Part shown: one piece after another, positions 28,056 to 37,151 of the stretch | Position numbering within the stretch: position 1 is the first letter of the stretch | Layout of the letters: every line of letters starts with the position of its first letter | From: Pseudomonas sp. KUIN-1 | GTDB taxonomy: Bacteria > Pseudomonadota > Gammaproteobacteria > Pseudomonadales > Pseudomonadaceae | Length of the DNA: 64,000 bases | Direction: 5' to 3' | NCBI RefSeq assembly: GCF_009176725.1 | Contig: NZ_AP020337.1 | Location: 2,356,001 to 2,420,000, forward strand | The notes under the pieces: generated by a model | Database searches by the model: none | Told to the model about the DNA's origin: nothing | Seen by the model: only the letters and a program-made list of their open reading frames with translations | Translations under genes and position numbers: made by a program

Positions 28056-28104
28056 AAAAAACGTCGCCTCTCTGTCCACTGGCGTGGAAAGGGATGAGCG
28101 ACGT
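28056..28104 (-). terminator. Leader terminator before the nitrate transporter
   Basis: Minus strand: ACGTCGC ... GCGACGT closing a larger loop that contains TCCAC/GTGGA, followed by six T. It lies 127 nt upstream of the transporter start and immediately downstream of the two leader hairpins. Confidence 0.8.
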
Positions 28105-28140
28105 CTTTGTCGTAAAAGGTGATAGCCGCCGTTGGCTACC
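28105..28140 (-). promoter_or_regulatory. Tandem leader hairpins, predicted second NasT (ANTAR) site
   Basis: Minus strand: P1 at 28140-28121 (GGTAGCC/GGCTATC, hexaloop AACGGC, A1 and G4 present), then 2 nt, then P2 at 28118-28105 (CTTT/AAAG, loop TACGAC, G4 present but T at position 1). Spacing and order repeat the reductase leader, although P2 is weak here. Confidence 0.68.
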
Positions 28141-28155
28141 GGTGCGATTGCTTTA

Positions 28156-28170
28156 GCAATAGACGGGCCA
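28156..28170 (-). promoter_or_regulatory. Sigma-54 promoter element for the nitrate transporter operon
   Basis: The minus strand reads TGGCCCGTCTATTGC, differing from the consensus TGGCACGN4TTGC at one position. The predicted start near 28144 is only a few bases before hairpin P1, so the RNA would begin with the hairpins. Confidence 0.72.
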
Positions 28171-28836
28171 AGGGCCGTGCAAGCGCGCCGGCCGCACGTT
28201 GCAGGCAGGTTGCAGGGTCTTTAGCGGCTGGGTGGTGAGTTGATGTATGACCTTGAACCGGGCGTCGGCCAGCAGACGCGCTGCAAAAAAGGGCATGGCG
28301 GCGAAAAGCCAGATAAACATTTGCGCAGTCCGTATCAAGCAACAGGCACGGGCATGTTAATAAAATCAGGATTGGTTCATTAACATTGGAGTTATTTAAT
28401 ATTATTTAATGTGCCATCAGTTTTAGGCGTAAGTACTGTCATTGTGATGCTGTTTCAATGCGTCTCTATGACGGCCTTAATATATATGAATTAATACGCG
28501 GCCCGTCGCGGTTGTACGATAACAGCGCCTTAAATATTTAATTTACTTTGTGGAGTATCTCTGAGAGCATCGCTTCTGTCGCAACGTGTGACGCTTGATC
28601 AACAGAAAGTGTTTTCACTTTTCAATCCGGTAATCTGTAGTTGCAGTTTGCCAGTCAATTTCGATAAAGGCTTACTGTGTAAGAAGTTATCGGCTACTCG
28701 CTCTTTTCTCGGTTTCCGGTTGTCCCCGACACCTGAATGCCCGACACACTCTGCACCTCGGCATTGCACCCGTGCCTGCCGTGTTGTCTTCCTATACGCG
28801 CTGCTTGTACAGGCGCCTGCAAAGGACATCATCATC
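28171..28836. other. Divergent intergenic region upstream of lscA
   Basis: The left part is GC-rich and may hold activator sites for the nitrate promoter, though I see no NtrC consensus. About 28340-28560 is strikingly AT-rich (runs such as TTATTTAATATTATTTAATG and TTAATATATATGAATTAATA). The lscA frame stays open upstream to 28588, but no family-like sequence is encoded there. No lscA promoter can be named with confidence. Confidence 0.5.
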
Positions 28837-30084
28837 ATGAGTAACATCAATTACGTCCCTACCGTCTGGTCCCGTGCCGATGCTTTGAAGGTCAATGAAA
28901 ATGACCCGACCACCACGCAGCCGCTGGTAAAACCGGACTTCCCGGTCATGAGTGATAAGGTCTTCATCTGGGACACCATGCCGTTGCGCGAGCTTGACGG
29001 CACGGTGGTCTCAGTCAACGGCTGGTCGGTCATCGTCACGCTGACAGCTGATCGCCACCCCGACGACCCGCAGTATCTCGGCGCCAACGGCCGCTACGAC
29101 ATCAAGCGCGACTGGGAAGATCGTCACGGGCGGGCGCGCATGTGCTACTGGTATTCGCGTACCGGCAAGAACTGGATCTTCGGTGGCCGGGTCATGGCCG
29201 AAGGCGTGTCGCCCACCACCCGCGAGTGGGCGGGCACACCGGTACTGTTGAATGACAAGGGTGATATCGATCTGTACTACACCTGCGTGACACCGGGGGC
29301 GACGATTGCCAAAGTACGCGGCCGTATCGTGACCTCCGATCAGGGCGTGGAGTTGAAAGACTTTACCCAGGTCAAGAAACTGTTCGAGGCCGATGGCACT
29401 TATTATCAAACCGAAGCGCAGAACTCGACATGGAACTTCCGCGACCCGAGTCCGTTTATTGATCCCAATGATGGCAAGTTGTATATGGTCTTTGAAGGTA
29501 ATGTTGCCGGCGAACGCGGTACGCATACCGTTGGTGCTGCAGAACTTGGCCCGGTGCCAACCGGCCATGAAGAAGTTGGGGGTGCGCGTTTTCAAGTGGG
29601 CTGTATCGGTCTGGCGGTTGCTAAAGATCTCAGCGGTGAAGAATGGGAAATATTACCGCCACTGGTGACTGCGGTGGGTGTCAATGATCAGACCGAACGT
29701 CCGCATTATGTCTTTCAGGACGGTAAGTATTATTTGTTCACCATTAGTCACAAGTTTACGTATGCCGACGGTGTGACCGGGCCGGATGGCGTTTACGGTT
29801 TTGTGGGCGAGCATTTGTTCGGGCCTTACCGGCCGATGAACGCATCCGGACTGGTGCTGGGCAATCCGCCTGCACAGCCTTTCCAGACGTACTCCCACTG
29901 CGTGATGCCGAACGGTCTGGTGACATCGTTCATCGACAGCGTGCCCACCAGCGGCGATGACTACCGTATCGGCGGCACCGAGGCGCCGACGGTCAGGATC
30001 CTGTTGAAGGGCGACCGCTCGTTCGTGCAGGAAGAGTATGACTACGGCTATGTGCCGGCGATGAAGGATGTGCAACTGAGCTGA
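28837..30084 (+). CDS. lscA: Levansucrase, LscA type (GH68)
   Basis: Transfers fructose from sucrose to levan and releases glucose. 415 residues; catalytic residues of GH68 are visible: nucleophile Asp46 in FIWDTMPL, the stabiliser in NFRDPSPF (about 203) and acid/base Glu in [10 protein letters not shown] (about 287). The N terminus [17 protein letters not shown] is 16 residues shorter than LscB/LscC (431 residues, from memory), the mark of LscA. No signal peptide, as expected for these enzymes. The start is the ATG at 28837 with AAAGGA about 10 nt upstream. Family knowledge says lscA is usually silent in P. syringae. It splits nasST from the rest of the nitrate genes. Confidence 0.95.
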   Translation: MSNINYVPTVWSRADALKVNENDPTTTQPLVKPDFPVMSDKVFIWDTMPLRELDGTVVSVNGWSVIVTLTADRHPDDPQYLGANGRYDIKRDWEDRHGRARMCYWYSRTGKNWIFGGRVMAEGVSPTTREWAGTPVLLNDKGDIDLYYTCVTPGATIAKVRGRIVTSDQGVELKDFTQVKKLFEADGTYYQTEAQNSTWNFRDPSPFIDPNDGKLYMVFEGNVAGERGTHTVGAAELGPVPTGHEEVGGARFQVGCIGLAVAKDLSGEEWEILPPLVTAVGVNDQTERPHYVFQDGKYYLFTISHKFTYADGVTGPDGVYGFVGEHLFGPYRPMNASGLVLGNPPAQPFQTYSHCVMPNGLVTSFIDSVPTSGDDYRIGGTEAPTVRILLKGDRSFVQEEYDYGYVPAMKDVQLS

Positions 30085-30107
30085 CAGGCTGCGCCCCTGT
30101 AACCTGT

Positions 30108-30137
30108 GAAGAACGCCTGTACGGACAGGCGTTCTTC
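30108..30137. terminator. Hairpin between convergent lscA and nasT
   Basis: GAAGAACGCCTGT, loop ACGG, ACAGGCGTTCTTC: a 13-bp perfect stem. T-runs are poor on both sides, but the position between convergent genes suggests a bidirectional terminator. Confidence 0.65.
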
Positions 30138-30143
30138 CTGGCT

Positions 30144-30719
30144 TCAGCCCAGCAGTTCGCTCATCGCGATAATCTGCTCGGCCACCTGAATCAGCTTCTG
30201 CTGGCGGCTCATCGCCTGACGCCGCATCAGCGTGTAAGCGTCTTCTTCGTTGCAATCCTTCATCTTCATCAGCAGCCCCTTGGCCAGTTCGATGCGCTTG
30301 CGCTCGGCCAGTTGCTGATCGCGTGCATGCAGTTGCGCGCGCAGCGCCTGATCGCTTTCAAAGCGCGCCATCGCCACATCCAGAATCGGTTGCAGCCGTT
30401 GCGCCTGGATACCCTCGACGATATAAGCGCTGACTCCGGACTTGATCGCCTGGCGCATCACGCCCGGATCGTGCTCGTCGGTGAACATCACGATGGGCCG
30501 TGGCTGGTCGCGGCTGACCAGCACCACTTGCTCCATCACGTCGCGACCAGGTGATTCAGTGTCGATCAGGATGACGTCCGGGCGCACGGCTTCAACGCGC
30601 GCGGGCAGGTCGATGATCAGTCCGGATTCGTCGATCACGTCGAAACCGGCCTCTATCAAGGCTGACCTGAGGCGGCCGACCTTTTTGGCGGTGTCATTGA
30701 TAAGCAGGATACGCAGCAT
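30144..30719 (-). CDS. nasT: Nitrate-responsive antiterminator NasT (receiver-ANTAR)
   Basis: 191 residues: an N-terminal receiver-like domain (ILLINDTAKKVGRLRSAL, DVILIDTESPGRDVMEQ) and a C-terminal ANTAR RNA-binding domain (RKRIELAKGLLMKMKDCNEEDAYTLMRRQAMSRQQKL). The ATG at 30719 has GGAG upstream; the frame is open a few codons further to a TTG. It starts just after nasS, so the two are co-expressed. Free NasT binds tandem hexaloop hairpins and prevents leader termination; two such leaders lie in this window. Confidence 0.94.
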   Translation of the reverse strand: MLRILLINDTAKKVGRLRSALIEAGFDVIDESGLIIDLPARVEAVRPDVILIDTESPGRDVMEQVVLVSRDQPRPIVMFTDEHDPGVMRQAIKSGVSAYIVEGIQAQRLQPILDVAMARFESDQALRAQLHARDQQLAERKRIELAKGLLMKMKDCNEEDAYTLMRRQAMSRQQKLIQVAEQIIAMSELLG

Positions 30720-30733
30720 GGTTACGTTCTCCG

Positions 30734-31945
30734 TCAACGACTGGCCACAGCGGGCACGTCGTCGGCCAGCGAGTGGAGCTTGAAGCTACGCGCGTAGCCC
30801 GCCGGATCGCTGCCGTCCCAGACCCTGCCATCGATCAGCTGGCTGCTGCGCAAGGTTGCGGCGGGTACGTCGATGCCCAGTGCACTGGCTGCCTGACGGT
30901 ACAGGTCGAGTTGCTGAACGCGGCTGGCCACCGCCAGGTAGTCCGGGTCTTCGCGCAACAGGCCCCAGCGTCGGAACTGGGTCATGAACCACATGCCGTC
31001 GGACAGCCAGGGGTAGTTGACCTGTCCCTGGGCATGGAAGCTGACCGCGTGAGGGTCTTGCCAGTGATTGCCGAGACCGTCGCTGTACTGGCCGAGCAAA
31101 CGCGGCTCTATGCAGTCCACTGAGGTGTCCAGGTAATCGGCACCGCTTAGGAGTTGTGCGGTGCTGCGCCGGTTATGATCGTTTTCCTCGATGAAGCGGC
31201 TCGCTTCCAGTACGGCCATGATCAGCGCTCTGGCGGTGTTGGGGTTCTGCTCGACAAACTCTCGGGTACAGCCGAGCACCTTGCCCGGGTGATCCGGCCA
31301 GATCGACTGGCTGGTCGCCATGGTGAAGCCCAGTTGCTGCTGTACGGCGCTGGCGCCCCAGGGTTCGCCGACGCAGAAACCGTCGATGCGCCCGGCCTGC
31401 AGGTGTTGCGCCATTTGCGTGGGCGGCACCACGACACTGGTCACATCATCGAGCGGATGAATGCCCTGACTGGCCAGCCAGTAGTAGAGCCACATGGCAT
31501 GGTTGCCGGTGGGAAAGGTCTGCGCGAAGGTCAGCTTTGAGCCGCTTTGGTGCGCGTGCTTGTCCAGTGCTTCAGGAGTGATCACGCCGGCCTGCTGCAA
31601 CTCGCGGGACAGGTTGATGCACTGGCCGTTCTGGTTGAGTCCCATGAGGATGGCCATGTCGGTCGCCGGGCCACCGCTGATGCCCAGTTCCACCGCGTAG
31701 ATCAGGCCGTACAGGCTGTGTGCCGCCTGCAACCGCCCGCTGACCAGTCTGTCGCGCAGCCCGGCCCAGGAAGTCTGACGCTCGAGGTTCAGGCTCAGGC
31801 CGTAAGGCTGGGCGAAACCCTGAGTGGCCGCGACCACCAGCGGGGCACAGTCGGTCAATGCCATGAAGCCCACGTCCAGGCTGTTCATTTCCGGGGCGTC
31901 GCTACCGGCCACCCAGTCCAGCGCATTACCGGTTCGTTCGTTCAT
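30734..31945 (-). CDS. nasS: Nitrate sensor NasS (NrtA-like binding protein)
   Basis: 403 residues resembling periplasmic nitrate-binding proteins (MNSLDVGFMALTDCAPLVVAATQGF; GRIDGFCVGEPWGASAVQQQ) but without a signal peptide, so cytoplasmic. Established model: without nitrate NasS holds NasT; nitrate releases it. Directly upstream of nasT. Confidence 0.93.
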   Translation of the reverse strand: MNERTGNALDWVAGSDAPEMNSLDVGFMALTDCAPLVVAATQGFAQPYGLSLNLERQTSWAGLRDRLVSGRLQAAHSLYGLIYAVELGISGGPATDMAILMGLNQNGQCINLSRELQQAGVITPEALDKHAHQSGSKLTFAQTFPTGNHAMWLYYWLASQGIHPLDDVTSVVVPPTQMAQHLQAGRIDGFCVGEPWGASAVQQQLGFTMATSQSIWPDHPGKVLGCTREFVEQNPNTARALIMAVLEASRFIEENDHNRRSTAQLLSGADYLDTSVDCIEPRLLGQYSDGLGNHWQDPHAVSFHAQGQVNYPWLSDGMWFMTQFRRWGLLREDPDYLAVASRVQQLDLYRQAASALGIDVPAATLRSSQLIDGRVWDGSDPAGYARSFKLHSLADDVPAVASR

Positions 31946-32408
31946 CGCGCGTGCTTCATCAAAGGTCCGTCCAGAAAAAAGGCGTCGTCCGACCCGATGC
32001 CGAGTCGCTCTTCGTTATATACAAGTCTGTTTTTGATTCTGGCCGGAGGCGGTAGGAGCGAACTTGTTCGCGAAAGGGCCGGTACAATCGCTGAAAATCT
32101 ATCGTCTGAAACACGGTCTTCGCGAACAAGTTCGCTCCTACGCCCTTCTGGCAGAAGCGTGAAAAACCCTGTAATTCGGGCTTTCCAGGGCTGTATATAA
32201 CGCTGAGTGCCAGTGCAAGGGGCTGAAGCGACGCCGTTGTCCATGCACCGCTCCGCCGTTGGAGTGAGTGCCGATAGCGGTTTCAAGCAAGGCATATGCC
32301 ATCGCCGGGGGAGGGCGAGCAACAAGTTTGTCGCGCGCCTCGCCTGACAGGCCCGCACACGTCTATAATCGCCACCCTGAATTCAGCTGCTCACGAGCCC
32401 ATCCCGCC
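31946..32408. other. Intergenic region between nasS and pyrD
   Basis: Contains the REPIN described separately (32052-32141). The rest should carry the divergent nasS and pyrD promoters, which I cannot place. No further gene is seen; the in-frame upstream extension of pyrD to 32268 is not family-like. Confidence 0.5.
32052..32141. repeat. REPIN: two inverted REP sequences
   Basis: The left arm 32052-32074 (beginning GTAGGAGCGAACTTGTTCGC) is repeated as a perfect reverse complement at 32119-32141, 44 nt apart. The arm is identical to that at 5535-5557. Both arms are intact, so this copy looks recent compared with the prpB-prpC copy. Confidence 0.9.
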
Positions 32409-33440
32409 ATGTATAACCTGGCCCGCCAGTTACTGTTCAAACTTTCCCCGGAAACCTCTCATGACCTGTCGCTGGATCTGATCGGTGCAGGCGGACGGCT
32501 GGGCCTCAACGGCCTGCTGAGCAAGTCCCCGGCGAAGTTGCCTGTCAGTGTGATGGGCCTTGAGTTTCCCAACCCCGTGGGGCTGGCAGCCGGCCTGGAC
32601 AAGAATGGTGCGGCCATCGATGGCTTCGCGCAACTGGGCTTCGGTTTCGTCGAGATCGGCACGGTGACGCCACGTCCGCAGCCGGGCAATCCCAAGCCGC
32701 GTATTTTCCGCCTGCCCAACGCCGAGGCGATCATCAATCGCATGGGCTTCAACAATCTGGGTGTCGACAACCTGGTGTCCCGTGTCGAAGCGGCAAAGTA
32801 TCGCGGCGTTCTGGGCATCAATATCGGCAAGAACTTCGACACGCCGGTCGAGCGCGCGGTCGACGATTACCTGATCTGCCTGGACAAGGTCTATGCCCAT
32901 GCCAGCTACGTCACGGTCAACGTCAGTTCGCCCAACACGCCGGGGCTGCGCAGCCTGCAGTTCGGCGATTCGCTCAAGCAACTGCTCCAGGCCCTGAGCC
33001 TGCGCCAGCAGGAACTGACGCAACGGCATGGCAGGCGTGTGCCGCTGGCGATCAAGATTGCCCCGGACATGACCGACGAAGAGACCGTGCTGGTGGCCGC
33101 AGCCCTGATCGAGTCCGGTATGGACGCAGTCATTGCTACCAACACCACGCTGAGCCGCCAAGGCGTCGAAGGCCTTCCGCATGCTGATCAGGCGGGCGGT
33201 TTATCGGGCGCGCCGGTTCGGGAAAAAAGCACGCACATCGTCAAGGTTCTGGCCGGTGAGCTCGCGGGTCGTCTGCCGATCATCGCCGCCGGGGGGATCA
33301 CCGAAGGCCGGCATGCCGCTGAGAAGATCGCTGCGGGTGCCAGTCTGGTGCAGATCTATTCGGGGTTCATCTACAAGGGCCCTGCGCTGATTCGCGAGTC
33401 AGTGGATGCCATTGCGGCAATGCCTCGCGCTGCACGCTGA
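32409..33440 (+). CDS. pyrD: Dihydroorotate dehydrogenase (quinone)
   Basis: Oxidises dihydroorotate to orotate with quinone as acceptor, at the inner membrane face. 343 residues: membrane-associating N-terminal helices ([20 protein letters not shown]), FMN barrel motifs [29 protein letters not shown] and [17 protein letters not shown]. The class 2 catalytic Ser region is present. The ATG at 32409 gives the usual N terminus. Confidence 0.97.
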   Translation: MYNLARQLLFKLSPETSHDLSLDLIGAGGRLGLNGLLSKSPAKLPVSVMGLEFPNPVGLAAGLDKNGAAIDGFAQLGFGFVEIGTVTPRPQPGNPKPRIFRLPNAEAIINRMGFNNLGVDNLVSRVEAAKYRGVLGINIGKNFDTPVERAVDDYLICLDKVYAHASYVTVNVSSPNTPGLRSLQFGDSLKQLLQALSLRQQELTQRHGRRVPLAIKIAPDMTDEETVLVAAALIESGMDAVIATNTTLSRQGVEGLPHADQAGGLSGAPVREKSTHIVKVLAGELAGRLPIIAAGGITEGRHAAEKIAAGASLVQIYSGFIYKGPALIRESVDAIAAMPRAAR

Positions 33441-33450
33441 GCCCGGGGTA

Positions 33451-33478
33451 AAAAAAGGGGCTCTGCAAGAGAGCCCCT
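33451..33478 (-). terminator. Terminator for rmf (and possibly pyrD)
   Basis: GGGGCTCT/AGAGCCCC hairpin (33457-33478). The A-run on its left gives a T-run on the minus strand, so it terminates transcription from rmf, about 100 nt after its stop. Confidence 0.85.
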
Positions 33479-33581
33479 GGGCGTTGGCCCGCCGCCCGGG
33501 TCGGGCGTGCATGGTGCAGGTGTGAATCAGTCAGTCATGTATGGCCCGACAGAGGCCTGAAAGTCTTTGATGTGAATCGCC

Positions 33582-33797
33582 TCATCCGACCGCGTGAAGT
33601 TCGTTGAGTCTGTGGATGCCCGCAGTGCCGGTCATACCGTCCCAGTTGTCGCCGCGTCCTTCGCGCCAGCCATTGATCCATGCCTGGCGTACTGACGGTA
33701 GAGTAAAAGGGCAAAGCTCACGGGATTTACCATGAACGCCGTATTGATAACCGCGTAAAAATGCTCTTTCCAACGGATCACGCTTAAGTCTTCTCAT
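33582..33797 (-). CDS. rmf: Ribosome modulation factor
   Basis: 71 residues, MRRLKRDPLERAFLRGYQYG, then CPFTLPSVRQAWINGWREGR: the RMF family that dimerises 70S ribosomes into inactive 100S particles in stationary phase. The ATG at 33797 gives the family N terminus; the open frame runs further upstream without similarity. The single-gene unit ends at the terminator at 33.45 kb. Confidence 0.95.
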   Translation of the reverse strand: MRRLKRDPLERAFLRGYQYGVHGKSRELCPFTLPSVRQAWINGWREGRGDNWDGMTGTAGIHRLNELHAVG

Positions 33798-34385
33798 AGG
33801 GTAATGCCCTCGTCTGTTGACTGTAATATCCCTGAGACCCCGTGATGAGGTCGGGCAGAATCTTCTGCCGTTGGGGCCCGCTGCCGGCGTCGCGGGCCTT
33901 GATGCCATCACCATTGCAGCGATGACCTGAGACGATTTCTAACCAAAGCGCAGGGCGGTGTGAATGATCGTTTTGTCATAAGCACGTCACATTCAGGTCT
34001 GTCGAGCAATAAGCGCAGACCTGTTTCAACCCTGATTTTTTCTGCAGCCCCGTGAACATGGGGTGTTGCGAGCCCATTGAGATCGCTTATCAGGCTCATA
34101 TACTGGCTCAATGCCTTGGCTGCTTAAGCGACGAAGGGTCATAAAGAGGCTGCAAAAATGTGACTTTTCAAAACACGACTTTTGATTGCGTGCTTTTATT
34201 GCCGACGTCGCCCTGCCTGATATCTGTTCTAATACGCGCCAAAACTGCCGCAATGACATGACAGGATCATGCGGTGGACCGGCACACATCACGTGCCACG
34301 CAGGCGTTCTCCATGAAAGACGCCTGTTCAAATCTGGCAGGGCAATGCGTTGCCCGCCGCAGACGGCTCAGGCCCTGGAATACAC
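33798..34385. other. Divergent intergenic region between rmf and rlmKL
   Basis: About 590 nt with no supportable gene. Expected to hold the growth-phase promoter of rmf and the rlmKL promoter. A CAGGCGT/ACGCCTG hairpin at about 34301-34326 lies in the rlmKL leader, without a T-run. No repeat family or RNA gene was recognised. Confidence 0.4.
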
Positions 34386-36638
34386 ATGTCGGATCGCTAC
34401 GAACTTTTCCTCACTTGCCCCAAAGGCCTTGAAGGCCTGCTTGCCGAGGAAGCCACTGCGCTGGGTCTGCAAGAGACCCGTGAACACACCTCAGCCATTC
34501 GCGGCTCGGCGGACATGGAGACCGCTTACCGGCTGTGTCTCTGGTCGCGCTTGGCCAACCGCGTGTTGCTGGTGCTCAAGCGCTTCCCGATGAAGGATGC
34601 CGAAGACCTGTACCACGGCGTACTGGATGTCGAGTGGCAGGATCATCTCGAATCCGACGGCACCATTGCGGTGGAATTCAGTGGTCATGGTTCGGGCATC
34701 GACAACACCCATTTCGGTGCACTGAAGGTCAAGGATGCGATCGTCGACAAGCTGCGCACCCCGGATGGCGAGCGCCCTTCGGTTGACAAGATCAACCCCG
34801 ATTTGCGCGTGCACCTGCGTCTGGATCGCGGTGAGGCCATTCTGTCCCTCGACCTGTCCGGGCACAGCCTGCACCAGCGCGGTTACCGTCTGCAGCAGGG
34901 CGCTGCACCGCTGAAGGAAAACCTCGCCGCCGCCATTCTGATCCGCGCTGGCTGGCCGCGTATTGCTGCCGAGGGCGGCGCGCTGGCTGACCCGATGTGC
35001 GGTGTCGGTACCTTCCTGGTCGAGGCCGGGATGATCGCCGCCGACATCGCGCCGAACATCAAGCGTGAACGCTGGGGCTTCTCGGCCTGGCTGGGTCATG
35101 TCCCGGCGCTGTGGCGCAAGCTGCACGACGAAGCACTGGCCCGCGCCGAAGCCGGGTTGGCCAAGACACCTTCATGGATTCGCGGTTACGAGGCCGATCC
35201 TCGACTGATCCAGCCTGGGCGCAATAACATCGAGCGTGCCGGCCTGAGCGACTGGATCAAGGTCTATCAGGGCGAAGTCGCGACCTTCGAGCCGCGTCCC
35301 GATCAGAATCAGAAAGGCCTGGTGATCTGCAACCCTCCGTACGGCGAGCGTCTGGGAGATGAAGCCAGTCTGCTGTATCTCTACCAGAACCTTGGCGAGC
35401 GCCTGCGTCAGGCGTGCCTTAACTGGGAAGCTGCGGTGTTCACCGGCGCGCCGGACCTGGGCAAGCGCATGGGTATTCGCAGCCACAAACAGTATTCGTT
35501 CTGGAACGGCGCCTTGCCGTGCAAGCTGCTGCTGATCAAGGTCACGCCTGACCAGTTCGTGACCGGCGAGCGACGCACCCCCGAGCAGCGTCAGATCGAA
35601 CGCGAAAACCCTGTCGAGGTTGAAGTCGTTGAGCGCAAACTCAACAAGAACGGCAACCCGATCAAGCCGGAACCGGTGGTGGTCGAACAGGCGCGCCTGA
35701 GCGAAGGCGGGCAGATGTTTGCCAATCGCCTGCAAAAGAACCTCAAGCTGATGGGCAAGTGGGTGCGTCGCGAAGGGATCGATTGCTACCGCGTGTATGA
35801 CGCCGACATGCCTGAATACTCGCTGGCGATCGATCTGTATCACGACTGGGTGCATGTTCAGGAATACGCAGCACCCAAGTCCATTGATCCGGAAAAGGCG
35901 TCAGCGCGGCTGTTCGATGCGCTGGCGGCCATTCCGCAAGCACTGAACATCGACAAGAACCGCGTGGTGATCAAGCGTCGCGAGCGTCAGAGCGGCACCA
36001 AACAGTACGAGCGCCAGAGTGCTCAGGGCCAGTTTCTGGAAGTCAGCGAAGGCGGCGTCAAGTTGCTGGTCAATCTGACCGACTACCTGGACACCGGGCT
36101 GTTTCTCGATCACCGGCCGATGCGCATGCGTATTCAGCGCGAAGCGTCGGGCAAGCGCTTCCTGAACCTGTTTGCCTATACGGCGACGGCCAGTGTGCAT
36201 GCTGCCAAGGGCGGTGCGCGCAGCACCACCAGCGTCGACCTGTCGCGGACCTATCTGGACTGGGCGCGTCGTAACCTGTCGCTGAACGGTTTCTCCGACA
36301 AGAATCGTCTGGAGCAGGGCGACGTGATGGCCTGGCTGCAGGCCAACCGCGACGAGTACGACCTGATCTTCATCGACCCGCCGACGTTCTCCAACTCCAA
36401 GCGCATGGAAGGCATTTTTGATGTCCAGCGTGATCAGGTCGAGCTGATCGATCTGGCCATGGCGCGTCTGGCGCCGGGGGGCGTGTTGTACTTCTCCAAC
36501 AACTTCCGCAAGTTTGTGCTCGATGAAAACCTGAGTCAGCGTTATGCGGTCGAGGACATTACCGCGCACACCATCGACCAGGACTTTGCCCGTAACGGCA
36601 AGATCCACCGCGCCTGGAAAATCATGGCGCGTAGCTGA
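34386..36638 (+). CDS. rlmL: 23S rRNA (guanine) methyltransferase RlmKL, bifunctional
   Basis: 750 residues. THUMP domain at the N terminus (about 45-155), then the RlmL methyltransferase (ADPMCGVGTFLVEAGMIAADI; catalytic motif ICNPPYGERLG) that makes m2G2445, then the RlmK domain (NLFAYTATASVHAAKGGARSTTSVD; FIDPPTFSNSKRM) that makes m7G2069. Both catalytic motifs are intact, so both activities are expected. ATG at 34386. Confidence 0.96.
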   Translation: MSDRYELFLTCPKGLEGLLAEEATALGLQETREHTSAIRGSADMETAYRLCLWSRLANRVLLVLKRFPMKDAEDLYHGVLDVEWQDHLESDGTIAVEFSGHGSGIDNTHFGALKVKDAIVDKLRTPDGERPSVDKINPDLRVHLRLDRGEAILSLDLSGHSLHQRGYRLQQGAAPLKENLAAAILIRAGWPRIAAEGGALADPMCGVGTFLVEAGMIAADIAPNIKRERWGFSAWLGHVPALWRKLHDEALARAEAGLAKTPSWIRGYEADPRLIQPGRNNIERAGLSDWIKVYQGEVATFEPRPDQNQKGLVICNPPYGERLGDEASLLYLYQNLGERLRQACLNWEAAVFTGAPDLGKRMGIRSHKQYSFWNGALPCKLLLIKVTPDQFVTGERRTPEQRQIERENPVEVEVVERKLNKNGNPIKPEPVVVEQARLSEGGQMFANRLQKNLKLMGKWVRREGIDCYRVYDADMPEYSLAIDLYHDWVHVQEYAAPKSIDPEKASARLFDALAAIPQALNIDKNRVVIKRRERQSGTKQYERQSAQGQFLEVSEGGVKLLVNLTDYLDTGLFLDHRPMRMRIQREASGKRFLNLFAYTATASVHAAKGGARSTTSVDLSRTYLDWARRNLSLNGFSDKNRLEQGDVMAWLQANRDEYDLIFIDPPTFSNSKRMEGIFDVQRDQVELIDLAMARLAPGGVLYFSNNFRKFVLDENLSQRYAVEDITAHTIDQDFARNGKIHRAWKIMARS

Positions 36639-37151
36639 TCCGGTGCGCGATGAACCGATCGGTAACGGTCCGGTCATCGCGCCTCGCGACACTTCCTGCA
36701 CTCGTTTGCATGCCCGTGTGCTCAAACGCATTTGAGCCCTGGGCAAATGCCCGATTTGTGGTTGCGTATAAACGGCATATTAATCAATAAGTTGATGTGA
36801 AAAGCCTGAGCGTATGGACTTTGATGAAATTTATTTCACAAAGGCTGAAGCTTTTGCATTGCACGGAGTTGCGCGGTGTTATACTCGTGATATCAGATGG
36901 CTATACACTTTAGTTTTTAGTATTTCAGTCGTAATCCTACGGTTATGCAATTGCTGTCTTATTGCATCTCTTGTCTGTTTTCGTTTCCTCGGATTGTGCA
37001 CTTTTATTCCCGATATGATTTCCTCGGGAAAGCGGTATATCGAATTTCAATTGTCGACCTCTTGAGTGACGTCCCTGTTCAATCGGGCGACTGAAGGTAT
37101 CGACTGTGTTCCGAGATTGTCCACGCCGTACCCACCTCCGAAGGTAACAAG
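36639..37151. other. Intergenic region between rlmKL and the chemoreceptor
   Basis: A 9-bp hairpin (GCGCGATGA/TCATCGCGC, 36645-36682) follows rlmKL, possibly its terminator but without a T-run. The remaining about 450 nt is AT-rich and includes a short open frame (36814-37065) without a convincing ribosome site or similarity. No other element recognised. Confidence 0.4.

Noticed and set aside
28269..28300. Possible second sigma-54 site around the A-run at 28285
   Set aside because: The GC is present on the minus strand but the required GG is not at the right distance; the site at 28156-28170 fits much better.
28588..28836. 83-residue N-terminal extension of levansucrase
   Set aside because: The frame is open by chance; [17 protein letters not shown] is the known LscA start and the extension has no signal peptide or family match.
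25049..31945. Horizontally acquired island including the kinase and levansucrase
   Set aside because: No integrase, tRNA edge, direct repeats or composition break apart from the AT-rich lscA upstream region; nitrate gene order is typical of pseudomonads.
37048..37062. AATTGTCGAC, similar to the PrpR operator half
   Set aside because: Only half of the palindrome, located before a chemoreceptor gene; most likely chance.
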